A DNA stretch of 64,000 nt, from assembly GCA_963835555.1 (NCBI GenBank), contig CAWIGC010000019.1:124001-188000 (forward strand). Reading direction: 5' to 3'. The notes under the pieces were generated by a model. It was not told the DNA's origin. It did not search any database and saw only the letters and a list, made by a program, of their open reading frames with translations. The position numbers and the translations under genes were made by a program. Shown here in pieces: positions 16,471-26,807 of this stretch; the first letter of the stretch is position 1, and every line of letters begins with the position of its first letter. This stretch comes from Sulfopaludibacter sp963835555. Lineage in GTDB: Bacteria; Acidobacteriota; Terriglobia; Bryobacterales; Bryobacteraceae.

Positions 16471-16915
16471 TCTCTTCCACCCTCACCATCGCAGGCGTCC
16501 CTCCCCGTTGCCCCATGTACGTTTCCACGGTTTGTGTCTTTCCGTCCGCCGACAGACTGCGCACCTCCACCAGCGAAAGTCCGCGATCGCCAGTCACAGT
16601 GGTCACCAACTTCCCGCTTTCCCAATGCGACTTGGAATGGAATTCGGCCCCGTTCACCTCATTGACGCAGTCGCGATCGTCGGTGGTCAGCTTGAGGAAC
16701 GATTTCATTTCGCCGCGGTTGTCCTCGCTGGTGGTCGCGATGGTGAGCGCGGGCTCCTTATGGTCGATCGCCTCGACGTAGGATTTGGGCTTCGGCATCC
16801 GGCCGTAATCGGTTTTGGCCGTGTTGATAATCCAGTGACCCGTAAGGTCGGGCTTCTTCTCCTGCGCCCAGGCAGGGACAAGCAGCAAAACGGTACATAC
16901 AAGCGTCAGTTTCAT
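16463..16915 (-). CDS. Small secreted protein of unknown function
   Basis: 150 residues with signal peptide MKLTLVCTVLLLVPAWAQE. Mature part begins KKPDLTGHWIINTAKTDYG, a lipocalin-like start common to small acidobacterial secreted proteins, then a run of predicted beta strands (NEVNGAEFHSKSHWESGKL, TVTGDRGLSLVEVRSLS, GKTQTVETYMGQRGG). No catalytic motif. It lies 4 bp downstream of the permease gene on the same strand and converges on the terminator of the plus-strand pair. Might belong to the PadR/permease transcription unit. Confidence 0.75.
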   Translation of the reverse strand: MKLTLVCTVLLLVPAWAQEKKPDLTGHWIINTAKTDYGRMPKPKSYVEAIDHKEPALTIATTSEDNRGEMKSFLKLTTDDRDCVNEVNGAEFHSKSHWESGKLVTTVTGDRGLSLVEVRSLSADGKTQTVETYMGQRGGTPAMVRVEERK

Positions 16916-16919
16916 GGAG

Positions 16920-19275
16920 TTACTCCTGTCGTAAACATTGCATCGGATCGATGCGGATAGCCCGCCGGGCGGGCAGCGCGGCAGCAGCCAGGGACACCGC
17001 CAGCATCAGCGCCGCCGAACCCGACAGAATCCAGGGGTCCGCCGGCGCGACCCCGAACAGCAGCCCGCGCAGAGACTGGCCGGCAGCCAGCGAAAGCAAT
17101 GTTCCGGCGGCGATGCCGGCCAGCGCCAGTTTTGCCCCGCGGCGTAACACCAGCGCAAAAATATCGCCCGGTGTGGCTCCCAGCGCCATGCGGACTCCCA
17201 GTTCCACCGTGCGCTGCGCCACAAGGTAGGACGAGCACGCCGTACAAGCCCGCCACAACCATGGCCAGCGCCAGCAGAGCCAGCAGAACGGAACAGGCAG
17301 AGCGCAGCTTTTGCGATGCCACCGAGCGATTCAGCCGCTGCTCCAGGGTCTGCAGATCGGAGGCGGCCACGGCGCCATCCAGCCGCGCCAGCGTGCTGCG
17401 AACGGGTTCGGCAAGCGATGCCGGGTCGCCGGTAGTCCGCAAGATCAGACCGGCGAAGCGCAGCCCGCTCCGCTGCATGTAGGGCCGGTAAACCGCGGGC
17501 GCCACATCTTCTTCCAGGACGCCGCGCTTGGAATCGCCCGCGACCCCCACAATGGTGCGCCACGGTTCCGGCGATTCCACGAAGCCCAGCTTGATGCGCC
17601 GGCCTATCGCATGTTCCGCTCCGAAATAGCGGCGTGCCAGGGCGCGATTGACGATCACGGCGCGACTCTCCGCGGTCATCTCTCCCGCAGTGAAGTCACG
17701 GCCCTCTAACAAAGGCGTGCCGGCCGCGCGGAAGTACCCGGCGCTGATGAACAGCGCGTCCACACGATGGCGCAGGCCCTCATCCGGACTCCAGGGCCGT
17801 TCGCCCTCCGCGCTGGCCAGCGCAAAACCCGTGCTGCCGCCGGAGAAGGGGAGCGAAGATGCCAGCGCCGCTGCACGTACACCGGGCAGCACGGCCAGGG
17901 CATCCAGCGCGCTCCGGTAAAACTGGAACTGCCGCGGCGGCTCGCGATAAGCGGCAGCCGGCAGGTTGACCGAAACAGTGAGGGCATGATCCGCGCGAAA
18001 GCCCGGGTCCACGGCGGTCAGCGCGGAGAAGCTGCGGACCATCAGGGCCGCGGCCACCAGCAGCACCAGGCTGAGCGCCACTTCCGCCGCCACCAGGATG
18101 CCGCGCACGTCCGCCGGCCGCTTACGCGTGCTCCCGAGCGCCTGACGAGCGGGAACAATGCCGAACAACAGCGCGATCACGACGGCGGTGGCGGCAGTGC
18201 AGGCAAATACCGGCGCATCCAAATGGACGGGCCGTCCGGCCAGCATGGCATCGGGAACCAGCGGCAGCAGTGCGCGCACCAGCAGCGCGGCCAGGCCGAG
18301 GCCCGCCGCGGAACCGCAGATGGCCAGCGCCAGGCTTTCGGTCAATAACTGCCGCACCAGGCGATGCGCCGGAGCGCCAATCGCCAGCCGGATGGCCATC
18401 TCGCCGCGCCGCGCCGCCCCGCGTGCGAGCAGCAGTCCCGCCACATTCGCGCAGGCCACGAGCAACACCACCGCCACCACACCCATCAGCACGAACCAGA
18501 CAGGCCGCGTCTTACCGGTGAGCCACGTGCGCAGCGGAGTCACCACCGGGCGGCCTCCCGCGCTGAAACCCTGCACGCGGGCGGAGATGCCGGCCAGTGT
18601 TGCGGCCAGCCGCGCCATGGTGACGCCACCCTTCAACCGGCCGATCACGCGCACCATCTCGACGGGTCCGCCGGCGCGTTCGCGGACCGGATCGAGCGCC
18701 AAAGGAACCCAAAGCTGCGTAGCCGGAGGGAATGCGAACATTTCCGGCATCTCGCCAATCACGCGGTAGCTGCGCCCTTCCAGTTCCAGCGAGTCGCGCC
18801 GCGGCCGGCCGTTCCAGAAACTCCGGCTCACCACCGCTACGCTGTCCGCGCCGGGCCGGTCTTCCTGCGCCGCAAAGGTCCGGCCGCTCGCCGGGCGCGC
18901 GCCCAGGCAAGCAAAGAACTGGTGCGACACACGCGCCACCGGAACGCTCTCGGCGTACCCGCCCCCGGTGAGCGTGTACTGGCCGGCGCTGTAGGCGGCC
19001 AGGGAGGCGAATTGCGAAGCGCCCGCCAGCCAATCGAAGTACACCGGCCCGGTGACTACGTTCTCTTTGAAGGATGCATAGAATTGCGTGAGGGACACCA
19101 GGCGGTCCGGCGCCGGAAACGGCAGCGGCCGCAGCACCACCGAGTACACCAGGCTGAAGACCGCGGTGCTCGCGCCGGTGGCAAGTGCGATCACGGCCAG
19201 AGCCGCGGTGGCAAACCCCCGGCGGCGCCGCAGCAGGCGCACGGACAGACGCAGATCCTGTAAGAAAATCGACAT
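16920..19275 (-). CDS. Orphan FtsX/MacB-type permease, frame interrupted once
   Basis: About 785 residues if one frame change near 17225-17240 is corrected. N-terminal helix RRRRGFATAALAVIALATG with the adjacent FSLVYSVVLRPLPFPAPDRL, a MacB-like periplasmic core, the first FtsX domain (VACANVAGLLLARGAARRGE, MAIRLAIGAPAHRLVRQLL), a second periplasmic core, and the second FtsX domain in the other frame (QRTVELGVRMALGATPGDI), ending PARRAIRIDPMQCLRQE. This is the duplicated layout of orphan permeases of acidobacteria. No ATP-binding subunit is nearby. It follows the PadR gene and a related membrane protein on the same strand, suggesting PadR control. Confidence 0.85.
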
Positions 19276-19296
19276 GTAGGATTACCCCCTTGCGGG

Positions 19297-20628
19297 TTAC
19301 TTGCCCGCGAACAGCGGGTACCACTGCGACGCACGGTCCGCGCCATCCGCGGTGAACAGCGAGCCGTGCCCTTGCGGGCAGACCAGTTCCGTCCCGGCGT
19401 GCTCTAACAACATGCGCGCGCCCTCGCCGAAATGCACCGGCAGTTCCAACCGGTGCAGACAGGTGCGGCAGCGCCGGCGCTGGTCGCGCCAGCACCAAAA
19501 CAGCGCCGCGCCCGGTCCGGCAAGGAACAGCCACAAGGACGCCGCACCCGCGGCCAGATTGGTTTCTCCGCTGTTGATGGTCATCCACGAACTGCCGAAC
19601 TCCACCGTGGCCAGCAGCATCAGAGTCAGGGTGAGTACGATTTTCGCGGCCAGGAACGCGGCAAAGCCCGGCGCGCGCCGGAAGCGTGCGGCCGCCGCGG
19701 CCATGGCGCCGCACACCAGCACCAGCCACGGGAGCCCCAGTACCCTCAGCGGGCGCGCGGAAAGCAGCTCGACCGGTTCCACCACCACCGCCGAACCACG
19801 GGATACCGGTTTTACCTGGGCGGCCAAGGCGCGCAGTTCCGCTTGCGCATCGGCAGGCTTCACCCCCGGCTTCAACCGCGCCAGGGCCGGAGCCGGCGCA
19901 TCGCTTGCCGGCGGCCCCAGAATCCATACGTCGGGCCGCAAATCCAGGAACCAGAAATCGCGCGGCAGAACACCGATCACGGGCGCGGAATCAACCATGC
20001 GTCCTACCACCGCGGGATCGGCGTGGAACTTCCGCTGCCAGCACTCGTAGCTGAGTACGGCCGCTGGCATACCGGAGACGGAAAGACTGCCGGTGGCCGC
20101 GTGCGTCCCGAGTAGCGTAAAGAATGTCGGACCGGCTCGCACCACCTCGCGCCGCCTGGTGCGCGAGTAGATCGCGGCGCCTTCCAGCGATTGCGCGCGC
20201 GCATCCCAGTCCGCCACTTTCGCCGGGGGCACGCCCAGATGGGCGCCCATGAACGGCAGCGTTTGCGACAGCACGGCCAGGTGCGCGCCGGCGAACGGGT
20301 CGCCGCGCAGCACGCGCCGCGTTTCCCTTAAGCCGCTGCCGGCCACCACCGCAGCCACTAGCAAAGCGAGCCCCGCCAGGCACGCGCCCGGCGATCCGGC
20401 CGCCCGCCGCAAGACGCCGATGGCGTCCCCGTGGGTGGCCCGCAAATACGCGGCATCTTTCAGCGCCCCCGTGCAGTGGACGGCCAGCCGCAAGCGCTCC
20501 CCGGTGTGGCTTCCCAGCCACCACCAGATTTCGGCATCCCATTCGCGCCGCCACTCGGCGCGCTGTTCGCGCGGCACCAGGGCCGAAGCTACGGCCAGCA
20601 GCACGCGCGACTCAACGGGTACCCGCAT
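19297..20628 (-). CDS. Membrane protein with MacB-like periplasmic segment and C-terminal zinc-ribbon-like tail
   Basis: 443 residues. N-terminus (LVPREQRAEWRREWDAEIWW) resembles the cytoplasmic head of PadR-linked permeases; a helix (GACLAGLALLVAAVVAGSG) and a periplasmic part with permease-like segments (WDARAQSLEGAAIYSR, GPTFFTLLGTHAATGSLSV, VLSYECWQRKFHADPAVVG) follow. The FtsX membrane domain is replaced by three or four plain helices (LLATVEFGSSWMTINSG region). The C-terminus carries CRTCLHRLELP and LVCPQGHGSLF, a possible CxxC/CxxGH metal site. Sits between padR (6 bp upstream) and the permease (21 bp downstream), same strand. Probably works with them; mechanism unknown. Confidence 0.7.
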   Translation of the reverse strand: MRVPVESRVLLAVASALVPREQRAEWRREWDAEIWWWLGSHTGERLRLAVHCTGALKDAAYLRATHGDAIGVLRRAAGSPGACLAGLALLVAAVVAGSGLRETRRVLRGDPFAGAHLAVLSQTLPFMGAHLGVPPAKVADWDARAQSLEGAAIYSRTRRREVVRAGPTFFTLLGTHAATGSLSVSGMPAAVLSYECWQRKFHADPAVVGRMVDSAPVIGVLPRDFWFLDLRPDVWILGPPASDAPAPALARLKPGVKPADAQAELRALAAQVKPVSRGSAVVVEPVELLSARPLRVLGLPWLVLVCGAMAAAAARFRRAPGFAAFLAAKIVLTLTLMLLATVEFGSSWMTINSGETNLAAGAASLWLFLAGPGAALFWCWRDQRRRCRTCLHRLELPVHFGEGARMLLEHAGTELVCPQGHGSLFTADGADRASQWYPLFAGK

Positions 20629-20634
20629 CTCTAC

Positions 20635-20928
20635 TCAGCTCTCTTTGGGCGCCAACTCCGGGAAGCGGTACTTCCGGCCCGCGGCTGCCAAAGCGGCTTC
20701 TCCCTCGCTGGTGATCCGGTAGTAGCGCCGGGCCGGCCGCTGCTCCGCGCGCGCCACCGCCGCATGCTCCCACTGCGAATGGATGAGCCCGGCTTTCTCC
20801 AGCCTGCGCAGCGCCGGATAGACCGTCCCGCTGGGCAATCCCGCTGCTTCCATCACCTGGAAGCCGTAGCCGCGGCCTCTCGCAATCGAGTGTAGCACCG
20901 TGGCCGAAATGTAACTCAGCTCCGCCAT
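20635..20928 (-). CDS. PadR-family transcriptional regulator
   Basis: 97 residues with the PadR winged helix: LSYISATVLHSIARGRGYGF (first helix), AAGLPSGTVYPALRRLEKAG (recognition helix, very typical TVYPALRRLE), and wing RYYRITSEGEAALAAAG. The C-terminal dimerisation helix is short, as in the small PadR subgroup-2 proteins that control neighbouring transporters. It is the first gene of a three- or four-gene minus-strand unit with two membrane proteins. A sigma-70 promoter with a palindrome over its -10 box lies directly upstream, so autoregulation is likely. Confidence 0.93.
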   Translation of the reverse strand: MAELSYISATVLHSIARGRGYGFQVMEAAGLPSGTVYPALRRLEKAGLIHSQWEHAAVARAEQRPARRYYRITSEGEAALAAAGRKYRFPELAPKES

Positions 20929-20932
20929 CTGC

Positions 20933-20965
20933 TACATATGTATCATTTCTACATAGGGCTGTCAA
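20933..20965 (-). promoter_or_regulatory. padR promoter with PadR-type operator
   Basis: On the minus strand a perfect -35 box TTGACA (20960-20965) is followed after 17 bp by TACATA (20937-20942). The -10 lies within the perfect palindrome TACATATGTA (20933-20942), and a further CTACATA copy sits on the plus strand at 20949-20955 in the spacer, 17 bp from the first. Palindromes of the ATGTA/TACAT type are known PadR operators. Transcription would start within a few bases of the ATG at 20928, so the message is nearly leaderless. Occupancy by PadR would block RNA polymerase directly. Confidence 0.65.
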
Positions 20966-21029
20966 GACCTCTGCGCCACTAACCTTCGACAGGCTTGTTT
21001 CGAGCTGTTGGCCGCCTCAAGATGAGCGC

Positions 21030-21698
21030 ATGAAACCGTTTCCACTATTCTGGACGTTCCTTCCACTGCTGGCCCTGTGCCCTCACGCGGCGTCGGCTCA
21101 GGCCATGGTGGAAAACGCCCTCGGGGCAGGCCGCGCCGCCACTTCGGCAGCCCCTATGAAGGGCATCGGCGGGACGCTGAATAACCTGGAAAAAACACTG
21201 AACAAGACTCTCGGCGTCGCCGGGACCGCGCCGGCGACCCTGCCCGCGCCGGCGACCCGAACCGCCGCTCCGTCACAGAGCGTTCGAACCGCCACCCTTA
21301 CGGTCCCCGTCGCGATCGCTCCCGCGGTGCATTACGAAGACCCCAAGTTGATCGCCCCTGGAACGGCTTACGACGAACTGCTGCGCCGCTTCGGGCCCGG
21401 TGCTATGGAAATCACCACCGGTCTCAACACTAAAACACTTTCGTACGTGAACCGCGAGGCTACTCTCCAGGTGGATGTGCTGGACGGCAAAGTGAGCGTG
21501 ATCCAGGACATCACCCACGGCACGAGTCCCGAAGAATTAGCAGCTGGCACCTCGGGCGAGCGGCGTTCTCAGCGGCGCCCCCACCGCCGCACCAGCCTGC
21601 CTCGAACGTCGCTACTCAGGCAGTCCCCTCCGTTTTCTTCGGTCCGGCTCTACAGCATCATCGGACAACTTCTTCCATATACGAGGGTAGTGGCATAG
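21030..21698 (+). CDS. Secreted protein of unknown function, C-terminus uncertain
   Basis: 222 residues as read. Signal peptide MKPFPLFWTFLPLLALCPHAASA, then an Ala/Thr/Pro-rich low-complexity linker (about residues 65-95) and a compact conserved-looking domain (YDELLRRFGPGAMEITTG, LSYVNREATLQVDVLDGKV). After about residue 170 the sequence turns into an Arg-rich stretch that looks non-coding, while the third frame gives a Pro/Ala-rich tail (AAFSAAPPPPHQPASNVATQ), so a frame change near 21550-21570 is likely and the true C-terminus is uncertain. Divergent from padR, and the 3' end as read overlaps the next gene on the other strand by 41 bp. No family recognised. Confidence 0.6.
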   Translation: MKPFPLFWTFLPLLALCPHAASAQAMVENALGAGRAATSAAPMKGIGGTLNNLEKTLNKTLGVAGTAPATLPAPATRTAAPSQSVRTATLTVPVAIAPAVHYEDPKLIAPGTAYDELLRRFGPGAMEITTGLNTKTLSYVNREATLQVDVLDGKVSVIQDITHGTSPEELAAGTSGERRSQRRPHRRTSLPRTSLLRQSPPFSSVRLYSIIGQLLPYTRVVA

Positions 21699-22356
21699 GC
21701 CGCCTCGTCCCCGACATATTGGCAACCTCTACGCGGTACCAAGCCACGAACTCCTGGAGTTGTTGCGGTGTAAGGCGCTCGCGTATAGTCACCCAGAACG
21801 CCCGCAACCTGCGCTCCAGTAAAACTCTCCACAGCTGATTGACCAAACTTCTCGGGTTTTCGAATATGTTTTGAGTGCGCAGGTCCCATGGCGTTGTGGA
21901 CTTCAGGCAAACATCCCGGAACACATCCGCGGGCATCTCGCGTGGCTCCCACGCTTTCATGACCTCCACTCGAATAGCATCCTCAAGATGCAGCGCGTTG
22001 CCTGGTGTGCCCGCCGAGGCGACCTTACGACTCAGCCATGAACATAACACTGCTGCGCTGAGGGCTTCATGGGACAAAGTGGCCCACTCCATTAAGACCG
22101 ACGATACTCCGGCTTCCGCATCGAGGCGCCGAAGAAGCGCAGAAAAGCGAGAAGCTGTGTCTTGCCTCCGCTCCTCCGAATGATCCGCCAGGTAGAGACG
22201 ATCCCTCCCTTGCAGTAATCGGTCAACTATCTCGCGGCACCCTTGCTGTATTCCAATCCTCCTGGCTTCTGCGATGTTGATTCCAATCTCATGCCAATAC
22301 GGCAGAAACCAGTCCGTGCTCAATAAGACAACCAGAAAGTCGATCATACGGAACAC
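21658..22356 (-). CDS. Hypothetical protein, lower G+C than neighbours
   Basis: 232 residues, no signal peptide; start could also be the Met at 22347. Sequence is soluble, Arg/Glu- and Trp-rich, with predicted helices (EARRIGIQQGCREIVDRLL, LMEWATLSHEALSAAVLCSW, RLRAFWVTIRERLTPQQLQE). I recognise no family. The base composition and codon choice are visibly less G+C-rich than in the genes on both sides, which would fit recent acquisition. It precedes the efflux genes but points the other way in function; its stop overlaps the end of the divergent secreted-protein frame. Coding status is likely but not certain. Confidence 0.55.
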   Translation of the reverse strand: MFRMIDFLVVLLSTDWFLPYWHEIGINIAEARRIGIQQGCREIVDRLLQGRDRLYLADHSEERRQDTASRFSALLRRLDAEAGVSSVLMEWATLSHEALSAAVLCSWLSRKVASAGTPGNALHLEDAIRVEVMKAWEPREMPADVFRDVCLKSTTPWDLRTQNIFENPRSLVNQLWRVLLERRLRAFWVTIRERLTPQQLQEFVAWYRVEVANMSGTRRPMPLPSYMEEVVR

Positions 22357-22377
22357 ACGGATCTCTTGCTGATGACG

Positions 22378-23613
22378 CTACCGGTTTCGGACGTCCACGA
22401 CGGCGTTTTCCTGCACTACGTCGCTGGGATTGGAGACCACCATCTCGCCGGCCGCGACCCCCGCGATCACCTCAATCTCCGATCCCAGATCCTGCCCGAT
22501 CGTGATACTCCGGAAGTGCACCACGTGATCCGGCCCCACCACCGCGACGCGTGCGCCGTTCTTGTCCATCAGCACGGTATCGCCGGGCACCCGCAGCGTG
22601 GGCCGGGGTCGCGAGCCCGCGAAGCGGACCTGCGCGTACATTCCCGGGAACAGCGTGGCGCCCGGATTGGGCGTTTCCAGAATCACCAGCATCGAGCGAT
22701 TATTGGTATCCAGGGAACTGGAAATGTTGGTCACGCGCGCCGGGAAGACCAGTCCCGGACGCTCCTGCACGCGCAGTTCGGCAGTCTGGCCGTTGTGCAT
22801 CTCTTCCACGAACGTCTGCGGCACATTGACGAAAATGCGCAGCGGCTGAATGCGCGCCACGCGGAACATTTCCTTGCTGGCTCCGCCGTTGCCGGCGTTG
22901 ATGAGCGTGCCGACATCCACATTGCGCGCCGTGACCAGCCCATCGAACGGTGCGGTCACGCGGGAGAAGGCCTTCAACTGCTCCAGGCGCGCCAGATTGG
23001 ATTCGTTGCCGCGAATGGTGTCGTGCGCGGTAGCCAGAGTCGCCTGCGCCTTTTCGGTCTGGGCCTGCTTCACGGCAAAATCAGCCTGTTTCGTGTCGCG
23101 ATCCTGGTTGGAGACCACGCCTTTATCGGCCAACCGCTGCCAGCGGTCCAGCGTGACTTTGGCCAGGTTCATATTGGCCTGCGAAAGGGTGATATCCGCT
23201 TCCAGTTCCTTCAACGCGGACTGCGATTGCGCCAGTGCCGCGCGCGCCATGCCAATCTGCTGGTCCAGTTCCGGGGTCTCGAGCTCCGCCATCAGTTGCC
23301 CGGTCTTCACGTGGTCTCCGATATCCACCAGGCGGGTGCGGATGAAGCCATCGGCCCGCGCGAAGATGGGCGATTCGATCATCGACTGCAGGTCGCCGGG
23401 CAGATCGATTGTGTCCTTCGAGGCAGCCAGGTGTACCGGCGATGCAATCACCACCGGCCGGCGCGCCGAGAGTTCCTCCGATGCCGCCAGCAGCCCCTTC
23501 TGCCGCGAGAGCCGGGGCAGCAGTCCACCAACAATGGCGACGGCGATCGCCACGGCCAGCACCCCGAAGAAGAGCAGAACGGGCCGGCTCCCAGCCTGGG
23601 AACGCTGCTTCAT
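22378..23613 (-). CDS. RND efflux periplasmic adaptor (HlyD/AcrA family)
   Basis: 411 residues; ATG at 23613 overlaps the stop of the permease gene by 4 bp (ATGA). N-terminal membrane anchor (PVLLFFGVLAVAIAVAIVGG), a lipoyl-like segment (FARADGFIRTRLVDIGDHV), a long alpha-hairpin (about residues 100-200, with repeated Gln/Ala heptads), second lipoyl half (LKAFSRVTAPFDGLVTARNV), beta-barrel (LRIFVNVPQTFVEEM, LFPGMYAQVRF) and membrane-proximal domain. It links the inner-membrane pump to an outer-membrane channel. It lies downstream of the pump gene; no TolC-type gene is in the window, so a channel encoded elsewhere must serve. Confidence 0.92.
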   Translation of the reverse strand: MKQRSQAGSRPVLLFFGVLAVAIAVAIVGGLLPRLSRQKGLLAASEELSARRPVVIASPVHLAASKDTIDLPGDLQSMIESPIFARADGFIRTRLVDIGDHVKTGQLMAELETPELDQQIGMARAALAQSQSALKELEADITLSQANMNLAKVTLDRWQRLADKGVVSNQDRDTKQADFAVKQAQTEKAQATLATAHDTIRGNESNLARLEQLKAFSRVTAPFDGLVTARNVDVGTLINAGNGGASKEMFRVARIQPLRIFVNVPQTFVEEMHNGQTAELRVQERPGLVFPARVTNISSSLDTNNRSMLVILETPNPGATLFPGMYAQVRFAGSRPRPTLRVPGDTVLMDKNGARVAVVGPDHVVHFRSITIGQDLGSEIEVIAGVAAGEMVVSNPSDVVQENAVVDVRNR

Positions 23614-26600
23614 ACCTCGACCTCGGCATTCCTTCCGTAACGCGGCGGATTGCGGCGAAGAACGCTGTAAACCACGGGCACAAAGAATAGCGTAGCAACA
23701 GTCGCCAGGATCAGGCCGCCGATCACCGCGCGGCCCAGCGGGGCGTTCTGCTCGCCGCCCTCTCCGTATCCCAGCGCCATCGGCAGCATCCCGACAATCA
23801 TGGCCAGCGCGGTCATCACCACCGGTCGCAGACGCGTGAAGCCCGCTTCCAGCGCCGCGCTCACGGCATCGGCCCCCGTTTCGCGCAAATCGTTGGCGAA
23901 ATTCACCAGCAGAATGCTGTTGGCCGTGGCCACCCCGATGCTCATGATGGCGCCCATCATAGACGGCACATTCAGAGTAGTCTGGGTGACGAACAGCATC
24001 AGCACGATCCCGGAAAGCGCGCCCGGCAGCGCCATCAGAATGATGAACGGGTCCAGCCAGGATTGAAAATTCACCACCATCACGAAGTACACCAGCACCA
24101 CCGCAAATATCAGGCCGACGCCCAACCCGATAAACGAGGTGCGCATCGTGGAGACCTGCCCGCGGGTCTCGATGAAGCTGCCCTTGGGCAGCTTGGGCGT
24201 GTACTGGCGAATCACGGCGTCCACATCCTTGGCGACTGCCCCCAGGTCGCGGTCCTGCACGTTGGCATAGACATCGTAGAGCGGCTGCACGTCGTAGTGG
24301 TTGACCACGCTGGCGGTGGTATCGCGCTCGCAGTTGCCCCACGTTGGTGAGCAACTGCGGCGCCATGCGCGAGCCGCGTATGGATGGGCGTGCGCAGCAG
24401 CTCGGAGGTGGAATTCACGCGCGATTGCGGCGTCTTCACCGAGACCGGATAATCCACGCTGTTGCGCGGATCGATCCAGTAGTTGGGCGCGATCTGCGTG
24501 CTGGAAGAAAGCGAGATCAGCAGGCTGTTGGCCACGTCCTGCTGCGAAAGCCCCATCTGCTGGGCGCGCGTGCGGTCCACGTTGAACAGCAGTTCCGGTA
24601 CGTCCACCACCTGGTGCGTATGCACGTCCACGGCGCCGGGAATCCGCGCCATCCGCCGCTCCATCTGCCGTGCCAGCGCGTAATTGGCCTTGGCGTTGGC
24701 GAGCGGCCCCATCACCTGGACATCGATCGGCGCGGGCAGGCCGAAATTGAGAATCTGCCCGACAATGTCCGCCGGCTGAAAGAAAAAGGTGAGCGCGGGA
24801 AACTCGCGGTTCAGGGTGTTGCGGATGCGGCGGATGTACTCCCAGGTGGAGCCGTGCTCGCCGGGGCGCAGCGAAACCAGGATCTCGCCATCGAACTCGC
24901 CGATGGTGGCGCTGTCGCTCATGGCGATATTGAAGCCGGAATACGGCAGCCCGATATCATCCAGCATGTCCGTGAGTTCTTCTTTGGGAATCAGGCTGCG
25001 AATGCGATTCTCCACCTCGGTGAAGTAGTGCTCCGTTTCTTCGATGCGCGTACCGGCCGGCGCGCGCACATGCAGGCGAATCTGCCCGGCATCCACCTGC
25101 GGAAAAAAGTCCTGCCCCAAAAATGGCGTCAGCCCCAGACACGCGATGCAGATCAGCAGGAAACCGGCGGCCACCAGTTTGCGGTGCGCCAGGGCCGATT
25201 CGAGCAGGCCGCGATAGCCGCGCCGCATCTTCTCGAATCTGCTTCTGGAAGCCGTGGTGAATCGCGCCGAAAAAGCCGTGCGCGGTTCGTCGATGGCGCC
25301 CTCTTCGCCGCTGGCGTAGCGCTCCACCTCGGCGGCCAGCAGATATCGCACCATGGTAGGAACCAGCGTGCGCGAAAGCAGGTACGAAGCCATCATCGCC
25401 AGCACCACCGCCAGCGCCAGCGGCGTGAACAGGTAGCGCGCCGCCCCGGTGAGAAAAATCACCGGCACAAACACGATGCAGATGCACAGCGTGGAAACGA
25501 AGGCGGGCGTCGCGATCTGCATGGCGCCATCCAGAATGGCGCTGCAGGATGCCTTTGCCCTGTCCCAGGTTGCGGTGAATATTTTCGATTTCCACCGTGG
25601 CATCGTCCACCAGAATGCCCACCGCCAGCGCCAGGCCGCCCAGCGTCATCACGTTGATGGTTTCGCCCATCAGGTTGAGAACCGCAAGCGAAGTCAGGAT
25701 CGAAAGCGGAATCGAAATGCAGACGATGATGGTGCTGCGCCAGCTTCCCAGGAACAGCAGGATCATCAGGCCGGTCAGCAGCGCCGCGATGGTGGCTTCG
25801 CGCAGCACTCCCTGAATGGCCGCGCGAACGAAGATCGACTGGTCGAACATCAGCTTCAGATTCAGCGCGGCGGGTAGCGTGGAGCGGATGCGCGGCAGGA
25901 TCTCCTTGATGCGCTCGACAATATCCAGCGTGGAAGATCCGCCGTTCTTCAGCACCGTCAGCAGCGCGGCGCGCGCGCCGTTGTGCCGCACGATGTTGGT
26001 CTGCACGGCATAGCCATCGCGAACGTTGGCCACGTCGCTGACATACACCGTGGTGCCGTTGGTCTGCCGGATAGGCAGGCGATTGAACGCCGCCACCAGG
26101 TCCGGCGCGCTGTTCAGCTTTACCTGGTATTCCTGCGCGCCGATCTTGACCGAGCCGGAGGGCAGCACCAGCGATTGTGTGTTGATGGCGCGGCTCACAT
26201 CGTCGGCGGAAAGGCCCTGCGCATACAGGGCGCGCGGGTTCAGGTCCACCGAAATCTGGCGCGGCCGGCCGCCATAAGGCAGGGGAAAGGTGGCGCCCTG
26301 GACGGTGGCCATCTGGGTGCGAATGAAGTTGTACCCGTAATCGTAGAGTTGCTGCTCGGGCAGGGTGTCGCTGGAGATGCCCAACTGCAGAATCGGCACG
26401 CTGGACGCGTTGTACCGCAGGATCAGCGGCGGCGTGATGCCGGTGGGCAAGGAGTGCAGCACCGATCCCGACATGGCGGCAAGTTGCGCCACCGCCGCCT
26501 CCACCTTGGCCTGCGGATGGAAGAAGACTTTGATGATGCCCAGACCCTGCAGGGACTCCGATTCCATGTGCTCGATATCGTTGACAGAAATCGTGAAGGC

Positions 26601-26807
26601 GCGCTCCGACCGCACCGTGATGATTTCGGCCATTTCCTCCGGAGAGACGCCGCCGTAGCTCCAGATGACGCTGACCACCGGGATATCGATCTCCGGGAAA
26701 ATATCGGTGGGCATGCGCACCGCTGCCATCACGCCTAAAATGACGATGAGCAGCGCCATGATCACAAACGTATACGGACGGCGCAGGGCGAGTTGGACAA
26801 TCCACAT
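23610..26807 (-). CDS. RND efflux permease (AcrB/HAE1-like), frame interrupted about three times
   Basis: About 1065 residues when read through. N-terminus RRPYTFVIMALLIVILGVMA and RMPTDIFPEIDIPVVSVIW; docking part GLSADDVSRAINTQSLV; fourth-helix proton-relay segment GGLALAVGILVDDATVEIEN; second half starts SALAHRKLVAAGFLLI and includes FLGQDFFPQVDAGQIRLHV; C-terminal helices (MMGAIMSIGVATANSILLV, VIGGLILATVATLFFVPVV). Frame changes lie near 25550, 24375 and 24335; similarity continues across each. Drug or metabolite efflux by proton antiport is the family role; the VDDA and PEID patterns are those of the hydrophobe/amphiphile pumps. First gene of a two-gene unit with the adaptor. Confidence 0.9.

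Noticed and set aside
22366..23640. Long plus-strand frame opposite the RND adaptor
   Set aside because: His/Arg/Gln-rich translation typical of a reverse-complement shadow; the minus strand carries an intact HlyD-type protein.
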